In this document: piece by piece, positions 11,411 to 22,300 of the stretch
Layout: every line of letters starts with the position of its first letter
Numbering within the stretch: position 1 is the stretch's first letter
DNA from: Dasyornis broadbenti
Lineage: Eukaryota > Chordata > Aves > Passeriformes > Dasyornithidae
DNA length: 64,000 nucleotides
Direction: 5' to 3'
Assembly (NCBI GenBank): GCA_013397935.1
Contig: VZRN01005839.1
Location: forward strand, 131,075-195,074
The notes under the pieces: model-generated
The model's database searches: none
Told to the model about the DNA's origin: nothing
What the model saw: only the letters and a program-made list of their open reading frames with translations
Program-made: the position numbers and the translations under genes

Positions 11411-14400
11411 AAGGGGAAGGTGCCAGAACAACTTTTGAAGAAACACTCCATTGTATATGACTGGCAGCCAAAGCTACCAGCAGTGCAGAAGCATGCCCTC
11501 TATAGACACTCAAATTTCTTAACACCGGGAGTGAGAGGATGTTAAGTACTGCATGGCTTGAAGACAGAAATACAGCTGCTGGGGAACAACTCTTCTGTTC
11601 TAGGTGAGGATTTGAACCAAGTTTTTATAACAATGGCATGTTTTGAAGAAAATTTTCAAAAGATTGAGTGTTCAAGAGAGGAAGGAATTCACAGGAGTGA
11701 CAGACAATATTGTCCAGATCTTTCAAAATGCAATTAAAATTAAAAAAATTCAAAGAGAAATGTTGTGATTTCTAAAAACCGTGAAAATAAGAATAGGCCT
11801 TTTGAAAATGCTCTCCTTGAAGAGAGAATATCCTTTTTTTAGTATTGAATTAGAATGGGAATACTAATTTTTAACAGGTAAAGCTTTTGAATTTTGAATA
11901 TTAACACAATCTTTTCTGCTTTAATTAAAAAGTTGCTACAATTTATAATTTTGTAAGTAAAAAAGCAAAGTTCCTTCCATGTTTAGGTATGCTATTACAT
12001 TGTAGTATTCTTTATAGAATAAACTATTTGAAATTAATTGTATCAGGGGAACATACTACATTATTGTTTTAACATTTGGGAATGCAAAATGAATTGTATA
12101 GATCAACAAAGATCTCCTTAAAATCTGGGACAGCTTAGCTCACTAGAGGAACACTGAGAGTTTGTGTCTGCCATTGTTTTGGAAGGCCTGCTGGATCCAG
12201 TGGTAGTGACGTACCGCTTGGAACGAAAACAAATTAGATCACAATGTACATCACTGGGGCCCATCATCTGCATGGCCAAGTGCCACTTTTATACCCTCCA
12301 AAAGCATTTGATGTCAGATCATTTTGTCATGTCTTTGTCTACCCAGAGCAATACATGCCACAACCCTGGCGTTTATATCGTTCAGAATTATACTTTTATT
12401 TTCTGTCAAAGATGAAACTAGGAAGACTCTCTTCAGTTGCTGCTTTCTTGTCTGCTTCATATCAGATGGGAATACCCTTTTCTATCAGTTCAAGGGGTCA
12501 CATATCTTCACCCACCTGAAGAGGAAGGGAGGGAAGAAAGGAGGGAGGCAGGTTGCTTTCCTCCACACCTGTAAGTTTCTCTGGCTTCTGAGTTGAAAGC
12601 ATTTAAAATGTCAGATGTGAATCAGAAACTCTAGGCTGCTTAGTAGCATCTGTGCCTCCTGGTTGTACCGAGTTGATCTTCCAGGTCCTCCAAGGGTTCA
12701 TATACCCTGTAACAGGGTAAAGCATCCATGTTTGCCCACTGGGACATTAGATTTAATAAAATCTGCATGATGCAACATACATACATGTGTACAAACTCCA
12801 CATCCCCATGCACAGATAGACAGAGCAATGACCCCATCTGATCTCCCAACCTCTTAACTTTCCGTGGGGCTAATAAAGCTCACCCTTGTGAGCTGCATCC
12901 TGACCCAAGAGTTTGTTATAAGATCAGAGCCATAGTTTCAACCAGGTATCAGTCCTGACATAAGCAGGAATGATCATACTTTCAGTTCAGTGAATGCGAT
13001 GAAGTGCTCTTAAATGCAGTATTCCCATTTCTTTCTCTGGTCCTCTCATTTCTAGAGAAACAAAAGCACCATCTAATGAACACAGAAGGAGATGAGAAGT
13101 CAGCTGTTAGCTTTAAGTTTTATTTCAGCTTTAAAATCAAAGGCCTCTTTATAGCCTAATAGAATTATAGACTCAAGTCTACCATTAGTAGCATGCGTGG
13201 CGCCAGTGTAATAAAAAATGGAAGTTCATTGTCCAATAATGATTTATGAAGTCCAGTAATTCATGTCAGAGTTTCTGCAACATTGTGATTGTCAAAAAAT
13301 CTCAGGTCCAACTAACTAAGAGTGCTCAGTTAGACACTGATCCCTTAATGAATGCATGCACTTTACTGATTTTATTTTGGCAAAGTTACAAGTATGGAAG
13401 TGAGAGAGAAAGAGAGAGAAAGAAAACTACAGTAAAATATTCAGCAATATTTCTAATTTGCTTTGTACTTGGTGTTTTTAAGATATTAATGTCATCTTTC
13501 CATCCTCTGGGACAAACGACTATGGAACATGTATGTTTCTGGAAAAATGCACATTTTTTAATATTGAATTCAGCAGATTATATCACAAATAGATATGAAG
13601 AGGCAAAGATAAATTTTAAGGATCATTTTAATAACAGGTTTTATTTCAGATACATAATCTATAAAAATAATGCATAGAAAAGATTAGTTAGCCTATTTTT
13701 GACCATTTGTGTCTCTGTAGTGCTATACCAAGTAAGCTTACTCTTTTTTTTTTTTTTTAACAGTGTGCATTTAGTTTTAATGGTTCAGCTCTTCTTCAGT
13801 CATCAATAGGGAGCCTTGTTACCATGGTGACAGACAGATAGATTAATGCAATGTTTAGGGAGATACAGTACTGCCAAATTTTGATCTATGCGGAAAGCTG
13901 TAATGTACTGCATACACAAGAGGGCATGCATGCAGAAAATTTCAGGGATGGTCTTCCATATGCACAGAGTGTCTTGACACAATATTCCCATTATCTTCTG
14001 CCAGAAAGTGGCCACCTATCTCCCACTTTATGCCCTTCAAAAATACCCTGTTGGAGTTACAGACAGTCACTCTGAAAACTTAAACAGAATGTCTGATGAG
14101 GCCTCTTGGAAAGGGCTGTGTTCAACACACCTAACCTGTCAGCTACACATACTACACTATAAAGCTGCCGGTCATCTGAGAACTATTATCTATAATCCAC
14201 TCCTGGAAATGCAGTCTGACATCTTCAGCTGACGCCCTTCCATTTGCCTGTTTCCATTACTTTATTCATTGCAGGTCTCACTAATGAGAAAGAGATGCGA
14301 GATATACAGAAATCATTGGGTATTTACAGAGCACAGACAGACTGCGTGTGGAGTAATCCTTCTTAAAACTTTCACACTTCCTTTTCTTTCAAACCTTTAA

Positions 14401-17400
14401 TGACATGCACCTTCCTCACCCATCTCACTCCCTTCCCTAGAGCTGCTAATGAGCTTTCCTGTTTTGAGAGTATTAGATTAGCAGTTCATGTCTCGCAAAC
14501 ACCCTCAGACACAGATGAAATTAATACAGGAAAAAAATGTGTGACAGTCATGCTATGAATTCCTGTCATTCAGACTGTGAATCCCCCATGCTCACAGAAC
14601 TAGGAAATTATGCTATTTGCATAGTTTTATTTTATTTTATTTTACTTTCTTTTCTGTGCAACCCTTGAATCATTCAATCATTGCCAAACGTCTTCACTGC
14701 AGAAACCTATGATAAGCTGCTACTAAAAAGTCAAGTAATTTTAGAAGACAATTTGACCTGCCAAGTGAAATTCTGGCACAAACTTGGTGCTCTTAAAAAT
14801 ATTTTAGATGTGAAATCAGAAGTGCTTTATCCAGATCACAATATTAATTTATGTAACAAGAATAATTTAATTAGAAATGTTTTCCACCCATCTACACAAA
14901 GTGATAATTATAATTCATCAGGAACCTAGCCTAATATCAGCTCTCCTTCCAGGCCTTTTAAAATTGTAATATTAAACTATAGCAATTAAGCTCTGTGAAT
15001 GACTGTGAAAAGAGCCTTTGGATGTAATTGCACTGAAGCTAATTAGGAAAAATATACATCTCGTGTTCCTGACAATTAATTTTACAGTTGGCTTTCTCAG
15101 CAGGTGATGTACTAGTATACACAAGTCAAGTTTATACTGGCCACCTCCCCTCAATAAATGAAATGCCAGTCCAATTTCTTCCCTTTCCATCACACACCAG
15201 TGTCGAAGGTCCCCAGATGGGTGTCACTGGCCACATGAGCACAGCTGGTGGCATGAGGCAGGCACAGCAGCTCTCCTAAGGCACATGCCATGCAGCAGCC
15301 TCTGAACATGGCATCTGAGGGACCCTCTGCTGCCCAGTGGTGCATGCCAGCACTATTAAAAATTCTAGAATGAAACATGTACTAAGACCACTAAAGACAT
15401 GGTACCCAGTGAAATTCAAAAATAACTCGTAAACATAATTTGCTAGGTCTCTGAAGACAGTAGTAATACCACAGGAATTGGGAAGGGATCTGTGATTTTG
15501 CTCTCTAGTAAATGTAGGCAAAGCCAAACAGATACAGGCATATTTTGCTTGCCAAAAGAGAATATTATCAACACTAAGCAGGTAATAAAACATACAATTT
15601 TAGTAAAGGATAAGAACAGAAAACAAGTAGATACAGGCATATGAAAGAAGACCCTCTGTAAGCGTTCTCATTTTTGCAGCCCCACCTAAATTCTGTCCAA
15701 GGCATGTGACAGCCTTGATATGTTATCAACAGCTCTGAAATCTGTAGTGCGCCTCTGACCAGCCATAATGTCATTATTCACAAATGCTAATTTGGGATTT
15801 ATAACTGAAACTCTGGCCATATTGCCAACAGGGCTTTTGGCATTTGCTGAAACGTGGCCAGGCTGTGGCCATAATGAACAATGCCACTGTGGTGTCTGTG
15901 CCGCATGCCGGCACACTCAGTCTTGTCCCAGGTTATGCCTCACGTGCTACTGAATAACCAAATGTAGAAGTGAAATTAAAGAAGAGCATCACGTATTCTG
16001 TAGAAGCAAGCTGCACTTTAGAAAAGCATCTCTTGGGCGGGGGTAGGTGGCCAGGAATCTGGAGATCCGGCCTCTCAGCTCCTGCCTTTGCTGCAGAACC
16101 ACAGCAGAGCGGTACGCAAACTGATTAATCTCCTCATCACCTCCAAAAGGAAAAATATGCCTCCCATATGTGTATGAAGCCAGCTCAACCAATATTTTTC
16201 ACGTGTCTTTTGATTCTCTAGTGCAAGGCTCTTCTTAAAATAGTGCGTACATTTGACAAATAAGCACTGACTTTTGTCAGTATTTCTGTGGTTAAAGTCT
16301 ACACATCACTATTAAGTGACCAGATTTTTGCTGCAGTATGAGACAAGAGACCTGGGGACAGACTCTCAACATGGGAATTTCAGCCACCAGATCCTTAGCA
16401 GATGCACAACAGTAACCAGCTAATTGTAAAAACAGGTTTCTGCAGAAACCCGATCATAGCTGCAGAATACTTTAATTTCTTGTCCAATCGACCAGAAAAA
16501 TTGTTTGGAAATATGTAACTCGTTTCTTCATACCCTTGCCTGTACACAGTGCTGATGCTGCATGGTGCTTTCAGGAATATCAAAGCTGCCATAAATAGAG
16601 GAAATGACCCCAGTGAGTCAGGCAGAGAACAAAGCACAGCTCTCCTGAGAGCCACAGGGTAGCTCAACTGCAGCATTTTCTCTCTTTCCAAAACCAGTGT
16701 TTGACTCTTTCCCAAGTTCTTTTACATAATCCAGTTCAGTTACTGAACATGTCAGTTTAACCAGTATTCAAATCAACCTGCTCTATGTTTTGAATTGGAT
16801 TTTCAAACTCCAAATAGGACTCTGTGTCTCAGGTGCCAACATTTTTTCCAGTGGCACTCAAGACTTTTGGATATATAAATCAGACGGAACACTTAGTGAG
16901 TATATCAAATTAATGCTTTTATTTTGTCCTAGTAATCTTGTCAACTAGCTTCTTTGCCTATGAATATCTAAACTGCAAGCTTGGTCCTCAAGTGACACTC
17001 ATATTCAGGTATCACTGTCAAGTCCTGCACTGGAGAGGAAGGAGAACAGAAGACACACAGGCCAGGATTGAAATATTTTACAGCATTACGTTAAGAAGTT
17101 TGCACATTGTGGTTCTGTTTCTTAACAGAGCTGCTTATTGGCAGCAATACCACATGTTTGCAAAGGTTATAAAAATCTCTTAGGGAATATATTTATGCTA
17201 ACTTGTTTCTTTGGTGTTATTTTTCTTTTCTTCCTTGTGCTCTTGCTTACTCTCTTTCCACACTCCTCCCTTGCCAATACTGTACAATAATATGAACTCC
17301 CATGGGAGAGGCACCATGTTACGAATTTTTCATTAAAACCCAGGGCTTGATATAAAGTTCTTAACCATAACATCAGAATCAAAAGTGGAAATATACACAT

Positions 17401-18834
17401 CCTTTGAAGTTGAAAACTTTGGATCCCGCTTACTGTCTGCTTTTGGCCCACCAAGTTATTTGTAATGAAAAGGAAAGAAAGCATTATATTTTATTCAATT
17501 ATACAATAAGAAGAGATTAATATTGTAACCTAAATGAACATAATTCTGCTGAGTATCTCTTGGGTTTTTAAAAGCAACTAAAATTTACAACACTAAGAAT
17601 TTTAAATTATTCAGAATGGATTTCATGGTCTTTATGCCCTACTTTAAGTCTCTGTGAATGATTAATAGAGACAGATCTTATCTGACTCTCTTAAATATAG
17701 ACTCTTGGCATTGTTCAAACCAGGATTAAATAACACCATTATCCCTCTCGCTTCTCTTTCTTCCTGGTTCTGGAAAAATTTGAAAGGAAGTGATGTCTTG
17801 ATTGATGTGAACTCAAAAATCTATCCTGATAATATAGGACTGTTATCATCAAAACCACAAAAAAATACAACAGACACAATAACCTAATTGTCTCTCACAG
17901 TTCAAGGATGCCTCCTTCAGATGCAGTGATGATCTTGACACAATTTACAATCAAAATGACATGCATGCTGCTGTTTTAGTTCTATGCATTCTAGTACATT
18001 TAAATATTTTACGTAAATGTCATTTCTTCTTTTCACATTGTCACTCTGCAGTTTTTCTAAGACACCCTTCTCTAAGCTTTTCCAGGAGGTTTTGTTATTA
18101 TTTGTGGCAAAGTCTAATTCTATTCCAAAGCATACACAGGATTTTGGAGTACTTTTTCAAGTGAAAAAGAAGACTAGAGGAAAGAAGATTAGGAGTCATT
18201 TGCCTGCTGTCCAGATTAAGAAAAAATGAGTTAGTGATCATGGGCTAGCTGTGTAAAATATTGTTTAATTTATCTAGCACATGGACTATTAGGAATCAGC
18301 TTTGGATTGGTTTTCAGAAGTACCATGAACAGGAAGTTTCCCAAAATACCAAATTTTTGCCAAGCAACCCAGTCTCTATAATTAGATGCTTAGATATATG
18401 CTATAAATTCTGTTAAAAGATATAAAGAAGGAAGCTGGGGAAGAAATGCTTTGTATGGATTTATTTACATTCATTGTTTGCTGTCGAAGTAGTGACTATT
18501 ATAACTAAAAATATATTTCATTTGTCCATACTGGATCTTGAAGTTAGTACACAGTTTGGTACAGTGGTAAAATTAGGTAGTACAACAATTTATATTCAGC
18601 TTCAACTGAGAATTAGTGTGGCACAAACATGAAAAAAAACACCAAATGTATGTTCTCGTAGTGTGAAAAATTATTGACATAACTTGAAAGAATGAGAATT
18701 TGGAACAGAAAGATGTACTTCAAAGGAACACAATTTGTCAAGACACAGCTTACTAAAATTCATGGGAATTAATAGTGTCTCCCAGTTTTATTTGGTAAAG
18801 TCCACTACGCGATCTGTCCCATGGATATTTAAAA

Positions 18835-18912
18835 AAACCTCAAAAACCAAAACCAAAACAGAACAACAAAACAAAACAAAAAACNNNNNNNNNNNNNNNN
18901 NNNCAAAAACCA
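18835..18912. repeat. A/C-rich (AAAAC)n-like tract interrupted by the gap
   Basis: Low-complexity sequence made almost only of A and C, with AAAAC and AAAACC units. It sits directly upstream of the TMEM242 CpG island and surrounds the run of N. Similar A/C-rich tracts occur at 46024-46071 and 57867-58007. Confidence 0.85.
18885..18903. other. Assembly gap, 19 N
   Basis: A run of 19 undetermined bases between an A/C-rich tract and a C19 homopolymer, about 320 bases upstream of the TMEM242 start codon. Open frames that cross it are meaningless. Confidence 0.99.
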
Positions 18913-18913
18913 A

Positions 18914-18932
18914 CCCCCCCCCCCCCCCCCCC
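18914..18932. repeat. C19 homopolymer at the promoter edge
   Basis: Nineteen consecutive C directly after the gap. The G-rich complement could form a quadruplex, and the tract probably explains the poor sequencing here. Its length in the assembly may not be reliable. Confidence 0.9.
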
Positions 18933-19172
18933 GTCGAGCCTGCTACAAAAGACTTGATTTAAAAGAGGCCTTGACAACTTTTCCCAATTTTCCCTCTGCG
19001 CGATTCGGGCTCTCGGGGCGGGAGAACGCGCCCCCAAACGAGAGGATGCGCTTCCTAAGGGGACGACAGTTCCGCCCGCGTCCCGCGGTGCCGCTGGATG
19101 CCGCCCGGCTGCCCGGCCGAGGAGGGAGAGAAAGAGGAAGAGCGGCTGCGTGTCCCAGCCCAGCTCTCTTTT

Positions 19173-19180
19173 CTTCCGGG
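19173..19180 (-). promoter_or_regulatory. Candidate ETS/GABP site near the TMEM242 start
   Basis: The sequence cttccggg (cccggaag on the minus strand) contains a GGAA core in the classic ETS context. It overlaps a pyrimidine run (19164-19177) that could hold a TOP-like transcription start. This rests on the motif alone. Confidence 0.4.
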
Positions 19181-19222
19181 TTGCAGCCGCTGCCGCCGCC
19201 TGCTCCTCCTGTGCCCTGGGCC

Positions 19223-19358
19223 ATGGGGCCGGCTGGTGACGGGGCCGCCCATGACGGGGCTGTGGTCGCAGCGCCGCTGGACCCCGGTCGCGGACTGTCC
19301 CTGCCCCGGGGCGCTGGGAGCTCTGCGGCATCCCAGGACAAGCTCTTCTTAATCAAAG
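19223..19358 (+). CDS. TMEM242: TMEM242 coding exon 1
   Basis: Encodes residues 1-45 plus the first base of codon 46. The ATG at 19223 has a strong context (gggccATGg) and is the only methionine in this frame within the exon. The frame is open upstream, but no upstream ATG in this frame is apparent. The first 35 or so residues are rich in G, A and P and look disordered. The last eleven, ending DKLFLIK, match the conserved start of the family (DRLFLVK in human). The donor is AAAG|GTGCAG at 19358/19359. The exon lies wholly inside the CpG island. Confidence 0.92.
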
Positions 19359-22300
19359 GTGCAGCCAGCCTTCCTCTCCTCTCTTCCTCTCCCTTCGTGC
19401 CCCTGCACGGGTCAGGGACGAGCAGCAGCGGGTGCGCCAGCTCTGACACCAGCCCCAGCCGTGCTCCCCTTGTCGTAGCCCCAGGTCTTGCCCCACCCTC
19501 GAGGAGAAGGCGAGACGTTTGGGAATGGCCTCGCCGAGGCTTCTGGACGCAGCAATGAAGCCCCTGCAGCGCCGGCCGCCTTTTTCCTCGCTCTTGGCAG
19601 CGGCGTTGCCGGTCACCCTTCAGCCGCCCTGTCCCGGGGGCACCGGGCGCGGGCAGCAGGGCGGGAAGCGGGACACGGGACGGGCGCTGAGCGGAGCCAC
19701 CTCCGTCCCTGGAGGGAGCGCAGTCCTGCGGGGATCTGCGCCCAGCGCTGCCGGGCCCGAGGGGGCAGGAGCTCTCGGGGAAGAGGCGGCTCCTGCGGGC
19801 TCCAGACAGCGCTGCGGATTCCGTAAGGGAACGAGCTGGTGTTCCGGGCTGGATGCGAGTCGGGAGAACCGCGACCAGGGCAGAGCCAGAGTCACCGCAG
19901 CCGCACACAGCTGCAGGGCAGCGGGCTCACGTCCGGCGGGCTGGCGGCGCTGTGCGGCTTTATATTTATATTACATTGGAGTTTTTATAGGGGTCTCCCC
20001 GCGCCCCCCGGCGGAGCGGAGGCCGGAGCTCAGGCAGCCCTGTCCCAGCGCCGGCGGCCGGGACATCCTGGGACAGGCCCGTCCGGAGGAGCGACGTACC
20101 CCCACCAATTATTGTGTCTGAAGTCGGGGAAATATTGGTTACCAGACCTGGAAATGTAAAGATTAGTGGGCATGCATAATTCGCCAGGATGCGAGGTCTT
20201 TATGCTCCCAGGCAGAGGAGATACCCTGCAGCTTTCATTGACACGAGTACAGGGAACTTCTTCATTGCAGTAATCAGATAAATAACGTCTTAAAAGTAAG
20301 ACCTAACTTAACTGTATTTTTGCTTCTTACTGCCTATTCAGACCATTTTAAAATTACCTAATTGGTATTAGGAAAAGGAAAACAGTATGGGTATCAATAC
20401 CTGCAAAGGAACAACATGTAACCCCCTGAAATTTTTAAATTTTAATATGAATGAGTTTGGTTTTTACAATGCAGTAAGTCTTAACAAGCCTTTTTCTTAC
20501 AAGTGGGGAGGTATGGCTACATGTGCCTTTGGTGCAAAAGCTAGAAAGGATCAAGGTACCCCAAGTGACTTCTGGAAACACTGAGAGGAGTGAAAAGCAA
20601 GGGATGCTTTCTGTCTTGGGAAGGCTTCTGCTAGTGTAATTTTCTTTCTTTCTTTTTAAAATTTTTAAATTAAAAAAAATCTTTAATTTTTTTTTTTTTT
20701 TAATTTTAAATTGAGCATTAGAACATAAAGCCAAAGAATAAGTGTTGGTTATGCAGTGGTCTTCAGAGGAACTGGTGGTGACCATTTTTAGGTGACAATT
20801 TGAAATAACAAGTGATGTGACGGAACCAGTTACATCTTCCTTTTGGGGAAGGGTGAGGCATAACCATAGAAGGTGATTTTAGTAGCCTGGCTCTGGAGTG
20901 AGAGAAATTTCAAAGTACTGTAAAAAAGCATCCTGGGATTTGAATTTCTGTGTGTGTCTTGAAAATAGATACACATGCCGTTATTTTCAAAATGCCTTAT
21001 TTCACAGAACTAATTCTTTGTCTTGCTATTTTGTCATATTGAGTTAACACAAAAAACGTAGACAACTGCGCCTTTCCTTTCAGCATGTGCTGGCAAATCT
21101 TAATTTTTCAGGTTTTATTTTCTAAACAAGTTGGTTGGGTTTTTTTCTTCCCCTTAAGTAACGTAGTCTTGATTTGTATTTCTTCAACTTTCCTTGGCAG
21201 GTGGAATTTTTCTAGGTACTGTTGCTACAGCAGGAATGATAGCAGGTTTTGGCACCACGCTTGCAATGACTAAAAAGAAGAACCCAGACTGGTTCAGTAA
21301 GGTTTGTTCCTTTACGCTGTTTCCCAATAGTGATACGCAGGAAATAAGAATGCATTAGATGTTTTATAGACATTGTGATATAGGTAGAACTTGGCAAAGT
21401 TGATGATAAGAGCACTAGACTTAATTGAATTCAGTACAGGAATAGGATTAATTTAAAAATCAATTCAGAGTTGGCCCTGCTAAATACTTTAGTACTTGAG
21501 ATTAGCTGAAATGCATAATGCTGACACAGTTTGCTGGAATCATAGTGGAATATAATTTCTGGTCTGTTTTGATTCTGTGATGTGAACATGCTTCAGACAT
21601 GAGCCTGTATCACCTCAGTGATCCAGTTCACCATGCGGTCTCACAGTGGTTCAGTGAGTCTGGAAGCAAGGTGTCTGCAGTAAAGATGGGAATGAGGAGG
21701 TAAGCTGTGGAATTTGTAAACAGAATAATTTAGTCAAAATTAAAGCTTTCCACTCCCATCCCACTGTGTAAGTGGAAGGACGAGAATGAGTAGTGGCTTG
21801 GCACTATGAGATCTCATGGCCAAAATTATTCTGATTTCAGGCAATTACTAACCGGATCCATTTGTGCATTCTGAAGGAAAGAACTGCAAAGCAAAGTTAG
21901 CCATTATACTGTATTGGTATATTAGTTTGAAAGAGAGCACATTTAATTGAAAGATGCTTTTTTTCTTCACTAGTGCTTTGTTATTGCCAAAAGTGTCAAA
22001 AATAGGCCCTTAAAATTGATCAGTCTCATCTCCACCAAGCTCTTTAAAATACAACATGTATTAAAGATGTTCTTAGGCAATTAAGAATGGATCAGTTGTG
22101 TTTATTTTAAAAACAGTGATTCAATAACGTATCAAGTTAATTCAATGCATATCAAGAGAAAGAAAAAATCTTCCATTGTACTTTATATCCAAACCTTCAT
22201 CTCTGACCACTCGTAATCTTCCTTTGTGGTTGAAGAGCATGAGATCCTTCATTTGCCTTCCTACTTTCCTCTGTAGGCTGCTGTGGCATTACTCATCCAT

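Larger units (their letters stand above)
1673..18834. other. Intergenic region upstream of TMEM242; no gene supported
   Basis: About 17 kb of AT-rich single-copy-looking sequence. Open frames of 60-152 codons occur on both strands, the longest at 4869-5327 and 13246-13677. They have random-looking composition, no recognisable domain, no convincing splice borders and no clustering, so none is annotated. Small simple tracts are present: a T20 run at 4598-4617, a GA-rich stretch near 13400-13425 and another T run near 13744. An inverted repeat at 11362-11410 is listed separately. I saw no further transposon remnant or RNA gene. Confidence 0.6.
18950..20100 (+). promoter_or_regulatory. CpG island and promoter of TMEM242
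   Basis: GC- and CpG-rich sequence starts abruptly after the C19 tract, covers exon 1 and runs about 740 bases into intron 1, which is the usual form of a housekeeping promoter. There is no TATA box on the + strand upstream of the start codon. A pyrimidine-rich stretch with an ETS-type core (cttccggg, 19173-19180) lies about 45 bases before the ATG. ETS/GABP sites are common in promoters of nuclear genes for mitochondrial proteins, which fits this gene. The transcription start is not determined, and the island limits are estimated by eye. Confidence 0.8.
19359..21200 (+). other. TMEM242 intron 1
   Basis: A 1842-base phase-1 intron. Its first 740 bases are still CpG island. It ends with a pyrimidine-rich tract and ttggcag. 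It holds a TATA-like pair on the minus strand (19959-19992) and an A/T-only low-complexity stretch near 20640-20715. No gene is seen inside it. Confidence 0.9.

Noticed and set aside
12703..12719. Palindrome taccctgt-a-acagggta, partly similar to the I-SceI homing endonuclease site
   Set aside because: Short, and the similarity covers only about half the 18-base site; there is no intron or endonuclease nearby.
13246..13677. 143-codon open frame
   Set aside because: Contains a GA simple repeat translated as Glu/Arg runs and otherwise looks random.
18943..19908. Minus-strand open frame of 321 codons across TMEM242 exon 1
   Set aside because: It begins at a GTG with a stop shortly upstream and has no ATG near its start. 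It is rich in R, G, P and S, as GC-rich islands give in any frame, and lies antisense to a certain coding exon.
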